Shown: positions 26,226 to 34,076 of the stretch, in pieces
Layout of the letters: the number at the start of each line of letters is the position of its first letter
Position numbering within the stretch: the stretch's first letter is position 1
Assembly (NCBI GenBank): GCA_022791975.1
Contig: JAAWAC010000027.1
Location: forward strand, 26,297-90,296
Source: Lachnospiraceae bacterium
GTDB lineage: Bacteria; Bacillota; Clostridia; Lachnospirales; Lachnospiraceae
Direction of reading: 5' to 3'
Length of the DNA stretch: 64,000 bases
Made by a program: the position numbers and the translations under genes
Notes under the pieces: generated by a model
Told to the model about the DNA's origin: nothing
What the model saw: only the letters and a program-made list of their open reading frames with translations
Databases searched by the model: none

Positions 26226-28010
26226 ATGAAATGTGTAAAATGTAAGGCGGAACTGCCAGCGGGAAGTAAATTCTGCAAATATTGCGGGGCTCCCCAGGCA
26301 GCTGCACAGCCTGAGGCAAAGCCTAAGCCCCAGACCTTAACCTGTCACCAATGTGGTAAAGAGCTGCCAGCGGGAAGTAAATTTTGTAAATATTGCGGAG
26401 CCCCCCAGGCAGGAACAAAGCCTGAGGAAACGCCAAAGCCTACGGAGCCGGTAAGCAAAGCCAAGGCAGAGCCGGTGGTGAAGCCGGAGCCCGTAGCGAA
26501 GCCGGAACCCGTTATAAAACCGGAACCAGTAGTGGAGCCCGTAGCGAAACCGGAACCAGAGGTGAGGCCGGAGCCCGTAGTAAAACCGGAGCCCGTAGCG
26601 GAGCCAGAGCCTGTAGTAAAACCGGAACCAGTGGTAAAACCGGAGCCAGAGCCGGTAGCGAAACCGGAACCAGTGGTGAAGCCAGAGCCTATAGTAAAAC
26701 CGGAGCCAGTAGTGAAGCCGGAGCCGGTAGTAAAACCGGAACCGGTAGTGAAGCCGGAGCCTGTTGCCAAACCAGAGCCCGTAGCGAAGCCAGATTCTGT
26801 TTTGAAACCGGGAAGTGTGGAAACGCCAGGGCCTGTAGTAAAACCGGAGCCTATAGGGAAGCCGGAATCCGTAGCAAAACCAGATCTGGCAGGAAAGCCA
26901 AGTCCCACCGGAGATTTGAATAGGGGAGTGGCTCCAAGGCCTGGGGAGACTCCAAAGTCTGTGCAAAATCCAGTTCAGAATACACAACCGATGGTGGCTT
27001 GCCGCCAATGCGGAAAGGGATTGCCAGTGGGAAGTAAATTCTGCAAGTATTGTGGAGCGTCCCAGGATGCACCCAAGCCGGTGAATGATATGCGTCGGGC
27101 AGAAGGTCCCCAGAAGATGGTGGATTATGAACCGGGGAAGCCCAAAAAGCATTTAGGACTTATCATTGGGTGTATTCTGGCAGCTCTGGTATTGTTGGGA
27201 GCTTTGGGAGCTTTGATCTTTCTTCTGCTTCGTTCAGATGGGGAGGGTTCTGGAGAAACCAAGGAGTCCAGCCGGCAGGAGCGTGAAGTAGAGGAGGAAG
27301 GCGAAGACCAGGAAGAAGGCGAAGAATCCGCTGAAGATCCGGAAGCTGATGAGCCAGAAGAGCCAGAGGAGCCTACAGAACCGGAGGAGCCTACAGCGGA
27401 GACCGAGGAACCAGCGGAGACTGCAGAACCTACAGGGGAGGAGGCCTACCTGGCCAAGAAAGCTACGGGGATCTCGGGAAGTGTTAATTATGAGGAGGTT
27501 TCCTATGCGCCCAATTCCATGGATTATAGTCAGGTGTGGGATGAGACATCTGGACAGAGGATAAATAGTTTAATCCAGGGAGAGCTTAAAAATGACCTGA
27601 TGCTGGCGGGATCTTTGTATTCCATGAGTGAGGATCGAACCATGAGCATAGAGGTTTATTACCATCCGGAGACCTACGATATTGAGAAGATCGTAACTGT
27701 TCAGCTGGAAGGAGATCATCAGCTGGTGTATGAGGCTTATTTTAAAGAGGGAAAACTTTTGATGGTTACCGAATATCCCTCCAAAGGCTATGATCAGTAC
27801 ACCTTAAATGTTTCAGGACAGAACTATACGCTGAAGTATGCGGAGGATCGGCTGGTAACTCTGAATATTAACCGGGAGGATGGCACCACAGATACCTTTA
27901 ACTGTGCTGATTTTGAGACCATGGATGATGGGGTGCAGTCCCTGTTCCTGGTAAGAGAGGCAGAATATCTAAACCGGGCTTATACCACATATGCGGCTGT
28001 GACCCAGTAG
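26226..28010 (+). CDS. zinc-ribbon membrane protein with Pro-Glu-Pro-Val repeats
   Basis: A 594-residue mosaic. Two zinc ribbons (about residues 3-20 and 39-57), each with the CxxC...GSKFCKYCG pattern, are followed by about twenty KPEPV-type units (about 79-225), then a third zinc ribbon (about 259-277), a single membrane helix (about 309-336), an acidic Glu/Pro stretch (about 340-410) and a C-terminal globular domain of about 180 residues that I cannot assign. The topology puts zinc ribbons and repeats in the cytoplasm and the tail outside. The Pro-rich rod may span a distance or vary in length by slippage. Function unknown. AAGGGAGG precedes the ATG. Confidence 0.75.
   Translation: MKCVKCKAELPAGSKFCKYCGAPQAAAQPEAKPKPQTLTCHQCGKELPAGSKFCKYCGAPQAGTKPEETPKPTEPVSKAKAEPVVKPEPVAKPEPVIKPEPVVEPVAKPEPEVRPEPVVKPEPVAEPEPVVKPEPVVKPEPEPVAKPEPVVKPEPIVKPEPVVKPEPVVKPEPVVKPEPVAKPEPVAKPDSVLKPGSVETPGPVVKPEPIGKPESVAKPDLAGKPSPTGDLNRGVAPRPGETPKSVQNPVQNTQPMVACRQCGKGLPVGSKFCKYCGASQDAPKPVNDMRRAEGPQKMVDYEPGKPKKHLGLIIGCILAALVLLGALGALIFLLLRSDGEGSGETKESSRQEREVEEEGEDQEEGEESAEDPEADEPEEPEEPTEPEEPTAETEEPAETAEPTGEEAYLAKKATGISGSVNYEEVSYAPNSMDYSQVWDETSGQRINSLIQGELKNDLMLAGSLYSMSEDRTMSIEVYYHPETYDIEKIVTVQLEGDHQLVYEAYFKEGKLLMVTEYPSKGYDQYTLNVSGQNYTLKYAEDRLVTLNINREDGTTDTFNCADFETMDDGVQSLFLVREAEYLNRAYTTYAAVTQ
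26455..26900 (+). repeat. degenerate short tandem repeats encoding KPEPV units
   Basis: Units of about 15 bases, roughly AAACCGGAGCCCGTA with variants, recur some twenty times in frame. The codons vary between units (GAG/GAA, GTA/GTG, CCG/CCC), so this is an old, selected array and not a fresh expansion. Confidence 0.85.
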
Positions 28011-28038
28011 ATCTGGAAGTATAGAAAATAAAAAAGGG

Positions 28039-28101
28039 AAAGGCACTTCTTTGGGAGAGTTTTCATAAACTATGGTAAACTCACCAAAGAGGTGCCTTTT
28101 T
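28039..28101 (+). terminator. long hairpin overlapping sigK ribosome site
   Basis: GGCACTTCTTTGG (28042-28054) pairs with CCAAAGAGGTGCC (28084-28096) and GAGTTT (28057-28062) with AAACTC (28077-28082); outer A and T bases extend it, and five T end it. It terminates the zinc-ribbon gene. The right arm contains the GAGGTG ribosome site of sigK, and the T run overlaps its TTG start. Confidence 0.8.
28045..28072 (+). promoter_or_regulatory. sigma-K-like promoter for sigK
   Basis: AC (28045-28046), exactly 17 bases, CATAAACTA (28064-28072) equals the B. subtilis sigma-K pattern AC-N17-CATANNNTA. The -10 element lies in the loop of the hairpin. The eight bases of CATAAACT also differ by only one from the sigma-E -10 element. 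Confidence 0.5.
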
Positions 28102-28726
28102 GAAAGTTTTTCCGAAACCACTTACGGCGGAAGAGGAATGCTGCTATCTGCAGAAATTCAGGGAAGGAGATATTCAGGCACGCAATATCCTGGTGGAGCA
28201 TAACCTTCGGCTGGTAGCGCATATTGTGAAAAAATATCAGAGCGCGGAGGATGATACAGAGGATTTGATTTCTATTGGAACCATTGGGCTTATCAAGGCG
28301 GTTTCCACCTTTGACGAGGGAAAGGGCAAGCTTGCAACTTATGCGGCTAAATGTATTGAAAATGAGCTTCTCATGTTTATGCGAAGCAAGAAAAAGACTT
28401 CCCGGGAAACCTCCTATTATGAGCCCATTGGAACAGACAAGGAGGGCAATGAGATTCATCTCCTGGATATAATAGAAAGCGAGGAGCGGGATGCGTTTAC
28501 GCAGATCAGTTTAAAATCGGACAGTCAGAGAGCTTATCATCTGTTGAGAGAGGTGTTGACAGAGCGGGAGCGCAGGGTTTTGGTCATGCGGTACGGGCTG
28601 TACTGTCAGCGAGTGTGTACACAGAGAGAAATTGCAAAGAAACTGGGGATTTCCCGGTCTTATGTGTCAAGGATCGAGAAAAAGGCGGTGGAGAAACTGC
28701 GGGCGGGGATGGAATGGCCGGCGTAG
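28100..28726 (+). CDS. sigK: SigK, late mother-cell sporulation sigma factor
   Basis: A 208-residue sigma-70 factor. The opening FPKPLTAEEECCYLQKFREGD, LVEHNLRLVAHIVKKYQ and DLISIGTIGLIKAVSTFD (region 2) and the end REIAKKLGISRSYVSRIEKKAVEKL (region 4.2) match SigK. It drives coat and late mother-cell genes. The start is TTG 28100 behind GAGGTG; an in-frame TAA at 28076-28078 rules out the pro-sequence that B. subtilis SigK carries. No skin-element interruption is visible. Activity control must therefore be transcriptional or otherwise non-proteolytic. A terminator follows at 28744. Confidence 0.92.
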   Translation: MKVFPKPLTAEEECCYLQKFREGDIQARNILVEHNLRLVAHIVKKYQSAEDDTEDLISIGTIGLIKAVSTFDEGKGKLATYAAKCIENELLMFMRSKKKTSRETSYYEPIGTDKEGNEIHLLDIIESEERDAFTQISLKSDSQRAYHLLREVLTERERRVLVMRYGLYCQRVCTQREIAKKLGISRSYVSRIEKKAVEKLRAGMEWPA

Positions 28727-28743
28727 GAGAAAGACTTCTAGGG

Positions 28744-28795
28744 AGTAGAACAGGGAGGAGCGTGAGTGGATAGAACCTGTTTTACTCCTGTTTTT
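28744..28795 (+). terminator. sigK terminator
   Basis: AGTAGAACAGG (28744-28754) pairs with CCTGTTTTACT (28776-28786) with one G-T pair, and CCTGTTTTT follows. Confidence 0.7.
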
Positions 28796-28857
28796 CAGGT
28801 TTACATATAAGTAAACGTACAACTCACGCATTGTTCCAAACCATTCAGGAAATATTC

Positions 28858-28886
28858 TTACAAGATACAAGTAAAAATAGTATAAT
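28858..28886 (+). promoter_or_regulatory. sigma-A-type promoter of CPBP gene
   Basis: TTACAA (28858-28863), 17 bases, TATAAT (28881-28886), about 65 bases before the ATG at 28952. An inverted repeat GTTTAC-N6-GTAAAC lies upstream at 28799-28816. Confidence 0.6.
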
Positions 28887-28951
28887 AACACTGTTTCAAA
28901 GGTTTTAATTCCTGGTTAGTATGCTATAACAAGAAAGAGAGGACAAAAGGA

Positions 28952-29998
28952 ATGTACACAGAAACAGAAAAAAAGGAGCTTTTTATTTTTACGATTGTGG
29001 CCTACGGAGCTCCCTATCTTATGGGGCTGCTCTTGTGGTATGCATGGGCAAAGGAACTGTCCGTAAGCGCTTTTGCCAGCACCCAGATGCTGTACCCGGC
29101 GGCGGGGGTCTGTCTTGCTTTTCTCATCACCCGAAGAGGAGATAAGCAGGTGCCCAGAGTTTTTTACATAAGCTATCTTGTGGTGACGGTGGCCATGCTG
29201 GTAACCACCATATTTACCGTGCTTATACCAGGGCAAATGATGACCTTGCCTGGAGGAATGCAGGTGTCAATTTGGCTTCTGGTGAATCAGTACGGGCTGA
29301 TAGTAGGGAATCTTATTTGCCTTGTATGCTATTTTGTGTCTGGAAAGAAACGGCGGATAGCCTATGGGATGAAATGGAGAAACTGGAAGCCTTCTCTATT
29401 TTGTCTGGGATTATTTTTGTTTTTGTATATGGCAAGGCTGGTGCTGGCCTGTGCTATGCAGGGAGAGATGGAGATTGTGGCTGAGATTCTGAAACAATCG
29501 GATACTTGGCTGATACTTGCATCGTTGCCTCTGAGCTTCTTGTTATCCTTTATTGCCTTTTTCGGAGAAGAATATGGATGGCGGTATTATCTTCAGCCCC
29601 TGCTTCAGAAAAAATTTGGATTGCGGGGCGGTGTGCTGGTGCTGGGTCTAGTATGGGGGCTCTGGCATCTGCCCTTGGATTTCTTCTTTTATGTGACACC
29701 GGATAAGGGAGTGATTCAGACTACAGCACAGATTATTACCTGCGTGTCTCTGGGAATTTTTTTGGCTTATGTATATGGAAAGACTCAGAATATCTGGGTT
29801 CCTGTGGTGATACATTTTCTGAATAATAACCTGGCGGTGGTGTTTAGCCAGGAGCAGACGGAACAGGCGCTGCAAAACCAGGAGGTAACCTGGGCCATGA
29901 TTCCGATCGCCCTGCTTTTGAATGGCCTGTTTTTTGGGATATTTTTGCTGTCCAGGCAGTTTCAGAGAAAGGAGAGTGTGGAAGAGCCGGAGACGTAG
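28952..29998 (+). CDS. CPBP-family intramembrane metalloprotease
   Basis: A 348-residue membrane protein with about eight to nine helices. The CPBP (Abi/CAAX) motifs are in place: EEYGWRYYL (EExxxR), LVWGLWHLPLDFFFY and VIHFLNNNL. Family members process prenylated or signal peptides, or confer immunity to bacteriocins. Its neighbours downstream are an AgrC-like kinase, a LytTR regulator and an ABC exporter, the company kept by bacteriocin and peptide-signal loci, but no precursor peptide gene is visible nearby. It has its own promoter and no shared ribosome coupling with the kinase. Confidence 0.85.
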   Translation: MYTETEKKELFIFTIVAYGAPYLMGLLLWYAWAKELSVSAFASTQMLYPAAGVCLAFLITRRGDKQVPRVFYISYLVVTVAMLVTTIFTVLIPGQMMTLPGGMQVSIWLLVNQYGLIVGNLICLVCYFVSGKKRRIAYGMKWRNWKPSLFCLGLFLFLYMARLVLACAMQGEMEIVAEILKQSDTWLILASLPLSFLLSFIAFFGEEYGWRYYLQPLLQKKFGLRGGVLVLGLVWGLWHLPLDFFFYVTPDKGVIQTTAQIITCVSLGIFLAYVYGKTQNIWVPVVIHFLNNNLAVVFSQEQTEQALQNQEVTWAMIPIALLLNGLFFGIFLLSRQFQRKESVEEPET

Positions 29999-30086
29999 GG
30001 ATTTAGTATGGACGGATCTCCCTGACTGTGGTATACTATGAATGATTTCACTAATACAGTAACACAGTTTGAGGAGGACCTTCCGT

Positions 30087-31454
30087 ATGAGCGGAAATGG
30101 TTTGCCGCTCTGGCAGAATTTTTTGTTAATGTGGGGAGATACCCTTTTGGGACATTTGTCAGTCCTGATTTTTGTTTACACCCTTATGGAGGAGGGCTCC
30201 ATACGAAGGAGGTTAAAAAAGCTGCCTCCCCTTTTATTGTTTTCCCCTGGGGCGTGCGCTGTATTTATGTGGGTTTCCTTGGGAAGGATTCCCAGCCTGC
30301 CCCGTCTGTTTATAGGATCGGCCCAGAATATCATAGTGATTACCCTGTGGTGCATGTGGGCCTGGCGGACAACTTTTTGGAGGTGTCTGCCCGCCATAGG
30401 TCTGGCGGGACTGTTACAGATTTTCACATCCACACTGGGCAACAGCCTGTTGGGCTTCCTGCTTCTGGCCTTAAAGCTTCAAAATGAGAGTCCAGGGCTT
30501 AGGCTGTTGCTTGTATCCCCGGTTCTGTTGCTGGATCTGGGAATTTGTCGTGCACTTAAAAAGCTTGCGTTTGGAGAGAAATTTCGTCTTCTGCTGAGAA
30601 GCGGAGGCCATTTAAAGAGTACCAGCCTTTTGATTATTTTTCTGGATGCTGTACTGGTGTTTTTCTTTCACCTGCAAAAGGGCATGGGCTCTCTTGATTT
30701 GCCTTCCTATTTTCTTCTGACAATGGTACTGGGGGGACTGGCATTGGTCCCCATATTTTATCTGGTACAGCGGAATGTGGATCAGAGTCAACTCCAGGCC
30801 CAGCAGGATATAATTGTTCAGCAGCAGCTCTATGAGCAGAGTCTGGAGGAGCTACGGCAGGAAATGCGCGAGTTTCGTCATGATTATAAGAATCTGCTGG
30901 CCAGCTTTGCCGGAGAATGGGAGAGCAGTGAGCTGGGCCAGTCCCTGAAGGAGCTGGAGGTTGGGCTTGACAGGCGGCTGGGAGAAAAAATTCAGGTTTC
31001 GGTGCACATGGGAAACCTGCGCATTCCTCAGGTACGCAGTCTTTTGCTCACAAAGCTTGCAAAGATGCGGGAACAGGGGATTGAATGCAAACTGGAGGTT
31101 CTCTATCCCGTAATAAGGCTTGGAATGGAACGATGGGATTTTGTACGCTGCCTGGGCATTCTGGTGGATAACGCCCTGGAGGCTGCTCAGGAGACAGAAA
31201 AGCCCTGGGTAGAAATTTTGCTTTTACAGCAGGAAGATTCTCTTATGGTTCGAGTGGCTAATCCCTGGAAAAAAGGGGCTGATATGGGAAGAATTTGGGA
31301 TGAGGGGTATTCCACCAAAGGCTATGGAAGAGGCTTGGGGCTTGCCAGCTACCGAAGAATTCTGAGAGCCTATCCAAATATCTCCAATGCCACCAGCTGG
31401 GAGGAAGGAGAATTTGTCCAGGAGCTGGCGATAGCATTGGCCCATCAGACTTAG
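30087..31454 (+). CDS. AgrC-like sensor histidine kinase (HPK10)
   Basis: A kinase of 455 residues. The N-terminal 205 residues hold about six hydrophobic helices, the layout of peptide-pheromone receptors such as AgrC. A coiled region (VDQSQLQAQQDIIVQQQLYEQSLEEL) leads to the phospho-acceptor EFRHDYKNLL (His265). The GHKL ATPase domain has GILVDNALEAA (N box) and STKGYGRGLGLASYRRI (G2). GAGGAGG ends nine bases before ATG 30087; a TTG at 30069 overlaps the ribosome site. The LytTR regulator begins 44 bases downstream. The ligand is unknown. Confidence 0.9.
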   Translation: MSGNGLPLWQNFLLMWGDTLLGHLSVLIFVYTLMEEGSIRRRLKKLPPLLLFSPGACAVFMWVSLGRIPSLPRLFIGSAQNIIVITLWCMWAWRTTFWRCLPAIGLAGLLQIFTSTLGNSLLGFLLLALKLQNESPGLRLLLVSPVLLLDLGICRALKKLAFGEKFRLLLRSGGHLKSTSLLIIFLDAVLVFFFHLQKGMGSLDLPSYFLLTMVLGGLALVPIFYLVQRNVDQSQLQAQQDIIVQQQLYEQSLEELRQEMREFRHDYKNLLASFAGEWESSELGQSLKELEVGLDRRLGEKIQVSVHMGNLRIPQVRSLLLTKLAKMREQGIECKLEVLYPVIRLGMERWDFVRCLGILVDNALEAAQETEKPWVEILLLQQEDSLMVRVANPWKKGADMGRIWDEGYSTKGYGRGLGLASYRRILRAYPNISNATSWEEGEFVQELAIALAHQT

Positions 31455-31498
31455 GCAGCGGGCAGGGTGGATACAGAGAGCTTATAAGGAGGTATGGC

Positions 31499-32233
31499 AT
31501 GATCCATATTTATCTCTGTGATGATGAGGCCGGCGTGCGCCGCCAAATAGAGACGGCTCTGGAGAAGAAAATCCTCATAGAAGATTATGACATGAAAATC
31601 GTTTGCAGTGCGGCAAAGCCCACACAGCTTTTGGATGCGCTGGAGCAGACAGGTGGAAAAGGAAATATATACTTTCTGGATGTGGATCTGCGGGATCTGG
31701 AGTGGGACGGATTTTTGCTGGGAAAGGAGCTTAGACAGCGGGACCCCCACGGCATTCTGGTCTATATTACCAGTTATGGAAACCTGGCTAGCCGCACCTT
31801 TCAATACCATTTGGAGGCCTTTGATTATATTGTGAAGGAGCCAGAGAAATTGGAGGCATCTTTAAGCAGTTGCCTAGAGGCCATTCGGGACAGGCTACTG
31901 GAGGAATGTAAAAATCCCAGACGAGTTTATACCCTGCGGGTGGGGGATACCCTGCGTCATATTCCCTTGGAGGAGATATTATTTTTTGAGACGGCCCCAA
32001 GGTCGCATCATGTGCTTCTTCACACGGCTACCAGCTGTATGGATTTTTTGGGAGGACTCAATGAAATAGAAGCGGAGGTGGGGACGGGTTTTTTTCGGGC
32101 ACATCGATCCTATCTGGTGGCCCTAGATAAGATTGAGGAAATTGATTTAAAGCATAATAAACTGCGGGTGGGAGGACGGGAATGTCTGATATCCCGCTCC
32201 GCAAAATCTGCATTGATGAAGCATAAGGAGTAG
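31499..32233 (+). CDS. LytTR-family response regulator
   Basis: A 244-residue regulator. The receiver domain has CDDE at residues 7-10 and Asp61 in YFLDVDL, and the output is a LytTR domain (about 140-240) with IPLEEILFFETA, FFRAHRSYLVAL and CLISRSAKSALM. LytTR proteins such as AgrA bind paired direct repeats and control peptide, bacteriocin and virulence genes. It is the partner of the AgrC-like kinase upstream, and the ABC ATPase starts three bases after its stop, so the transporter is likely its co-transcribed neighbour, possibly its target. Confidence 0.92.
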   Translation: MIHIYLCDDEAGVRRQIETALEKKILIEDYDMKIVCSAAKPTQLLDALEQTGGKGNIYFLDVDLRDLEWDGFLLGKELRQRDPHGILVYITSYGNLASRTFQYHLEAFDYIVKEPEKLEASLSSCLEAIRDRLLEECKNPRRVYTLRVGDTLRHIPLEEILFFETAPRSHHVLLHTATSCMDFLGGLNEIEAEVGTGFFRAHRSYLVALDKIEEIDLKHNKLRVGGRECLISRSAKSALMKHKE

Positions 32234-32236
32234 AAG

Positions 32237-33061
32237 ATGACAAGTGAATATATCCGGCTGGAGCATATTTCCAAAAGCTTTGGTCAGACTCAGGTATTAA
32301 AGGATTTAAGCGCCTCCCTGCACAGGGGAGAGATCTTGGGGTTTTTAGGACCCAGCGGCGCGGGCAAAACCACAACTATCCGGATTCTCACCGGGCAGCT
32401 GAAGGCTACCGCAGGGGATGCCTATGTGTTGGATACCCATGTAAAAAATATTGATGAGACTATCTATGAGCAGATTGGCATTGTCACGGATCAGTCCGGT
32501 GTGTACGAAAGACTCACGGTCTATGACAATTTGCGGTATTTTGCCAGGATTCACGGGGTGGCCCTTACCTACGTAGATGAGCTCTTGAAGCGGACAGAAC
32601 TTTATGAACACAAAAAAAAGCCGGCGGGCAAGCTGTCTAAGGGACAGATGCAAAGGTTGGTGCTGGCACGGGCAGTGCTCCACAGCCCCAAGGTCCTCTT
32701 TTTGGATGAGCCTACCAGCGGTTTGGATCCCTCCACGGCTCAGGCTATCCACCAGCTTTTGTTGGAGCTTAGGGAAGCTGGCATGGCTATCTTTTTAACT
32801 ACTCATAATATGGAGGAGGCCACGAAGCTTTGCGACCATGTGGCTCTGCTCAACAACGGACAGATTGTGGAATATGGTACGCCGGAAGGCCTCTGCCTGC
32901 GCTACAATCAGGACAAACGGTACCGGGTGCTTCTGACGGATGGAACCAAGCTGGTGTTAGACAAAACCAGGAGGATGTGGAGCGGCTTTCCAGGCTTCTC
33001 CAGGAGGATCAGGTCAACAGCCTTCACTCCTGCGAGCCCACGCTGGAAAGTGTATTTTTGA
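32237..33061 (+). CDS. ABC exporter ATPase with C-terminal frameshift
   Basis: An ATPase of the CcmA/NatA group. Walker A GPSGAGKTT, Q loop VTDQSGVYERLTV, signature LSKGQMQRLVLARAV, Walker B VLFLDEPTSGLD and H loop LTTHNMEEA are intact. The last 30-odd residues of this frame look random. In the -1 frame the sequence from about 32965 to 33087 reads QEDVERLSRLLQEDQVNSL and then EPTLESVFLTVTGRAL, the expected family tail, which would overlap the permease start by four bases. One missing A in the four-A run at 32963-32966 explains this. The nucleotide-binding core should fold; whether the protein works is open. Confidence 0.85.
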   Translation: MTSEYIRLEHISKSFGQTQVLKDLSASLHRGEILGFLGPSGAGKTTTIRILTGQLKATAGDAYVLDTHVKNIDETIYEQIGIVTDQSGVYERLTVYDNLRYFARIHGVALTYVDELLKRTELYEHKKKPAGKLSKGQMQRLVLARAVLHSPKVLFLDEPTSGLDPSTAQAIHQLLLELREAGMAIFLTTHNMEEATKLCDHVALLNNGQIVEYGTPEGLCLRYNQDKRYRVLLTDGTKLVLDKTRRMWSGFPGFSRRIRSTAFTPASPRWKVYF

Positions 33062-33083
33062 CGGTAACAGGGAGGGCGCTGCA

Positions 33084-33833
33084 ATGAAGGGAATTCACAA
33101 AAACAAGTTGGGTGCTGTGCTGGAGATGAAATGGCGCACACTGTTTTCCAAAAATTTTATCGTTATGCCCCTGTTTTCTGTGGGGATAACCTTTATTATG
33201 AAGCTTCTCTATCAGACTCTGGCAGCAAAGGGGGGAGAGACGATGTCCAACACTCTGTTGGCTATGGCCTTGAGCTTGGGGGCTACCATGAATATTTCCA
33301 TGACGGGCATCCTTTGCACTGGCATGTCTCTGGCAGAGGAAAAGGAGAAGCACACTCTGCGGGCGCTGATGACCTCCTCGGTCAACGGCCTGGAATTCTT
33401 TTTGGGGAGTATTCTGCCGGTGGTGGCCATGATGGTGGTTGTGAACATATTGGTGACTCTGGTGGCGGGTGTGAGGCTGACTGTGTCCGGCTGGGGGTTG
33501 TGGCTGGGCGTCTCCCTTTTGTGTGCCATTGCCAGCGGAGTTTTGGGAATGATCCTGGGCATCTGCGCCAAGGATCAGATGACAGCCAGCACTGTTTCCA
33601 CCGTGCCCATGCTAATCCTGGTGATGATTCCCAATTTCAGGGGATTTAACCCAGTGCTAGATAAGATAGGTGATTTCCTGTTTACAGGGGTGCTTCAAAA
33701 TATAATTCGGGATCTGGTACAGAGAGATTCTGGGGTGGATCTCACGGGACTTGTGGTTATCCTGGGAGAAATTTTGTTGGCCGTGCTTGTGTTTTTATAC
33801 GTGTACCGCAAAAATGGGTATGATGCGGGATAA
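33084..33833 (+). CDS. ABC-2 type exporter permease
   Basis: A 249-residue membrane protein with about six helices, of the ABC-2 permease type: MSLAEEKEKHTLRALMTSSVNGLEFFLGS is the characteristic block after helix two. It partners the ATPase just upstream. With the kinase-regulator pair and CPBP protein it forms a peptide-sensing and export or immunity locus in appearance. The substrate is unknown. A terminator-like hairpin lies at 33901. Confidence 0.88.
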   Translation: MKGIHKNKLGAVLEMKWRTLFSKNFIVMPLFSVGITFIMKLLYQTLAAKGGETMSNTLLAMALSLGATMNISMTGILCTGMSLAEEKEKHTLRALMTSSVNGLEFFLGSILPVVAMMVVVNILVTLVAGVRLTVSGWGLWLGVSLLCAIASGVLGMILGICAKDQMTASTVSTVPMLILVMIPNFRGFNPVLDKIGDFLFTGVLQNIIRDLVQRDSGVDLTGLVVILGEILLAVLVFLYVYRKNGYDAG

Positions 33834-33900
33834 CACGGGGCTTTCGCTAAAAGCATCCTTTCCATGGTTTGCTTTTTCCAAAGCAGGTTTTAGGGAAAAG

Positions 33901-33921
33901 TCCCCCTTGCGGGGGATTTTT
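33901..33921 (+). terminator. terminator after exporter operon
   Basis: TCCCCC, loop TTGC, GGGGGA, then five T. It closes the kinase-regulator-transporter operon. Confidence 0.8.
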
Positions 33922-33957
33922 CTTTATGTTATACTGAACACACAAAAGAAAGATCTG

Positions 33958-33992
33958 GCCTGTTCACAGGCTCTCTAGCCGGCGTTCGCCGG
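33958..33992 (+). other. paired small hairpins in yifB leader
   Basis: GCCTGTTCACAGGC (33958-33971) and CCGGCGTTCGCCGG (33979-33992) are two perfect 5-bp hairpins with four-base loops, seven bases apart, with no T run. They lie in the 5' leader of the yifB-dprA operon if a promoter near 33931 (TATACT) is used. Confidence 0.4.
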
Positions 33993-34076
33993 GGAAGGTT
34001 CCCAACAGGAAACAAACAGCAAGAACCAAAAACAGAAGAATAGGGATATGTACTTGGGAAAGGAGTGAGGTATTTT

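Noticed and set aside
26345..26908. A 187-residue antisense frame rich in Thr-Gly-Ser-Gly-Phe repeats.
   Set aside because: It is the complement of the Pro-Glu-Pro-Val repeat DNA in the zinc-ribbon gene; it has no ribosome site and its repeats follow from the sense codons.
30038..30487. A 149-residue plus-strand frame at the start of the AgrC-like kinase gene.
   Set aside because: It lies in another frame of the kinase's membrane region, has no ribosome site and contains no recognisable domain.
32960..32970. Programmed -1 frameshifting in the ABC exporter ATPase.
   Set aside because: The bases around AAAA do not form an X-XXY-YYZ heptamer in the zero frame, and no stimulatory hairpin stands out downstream.
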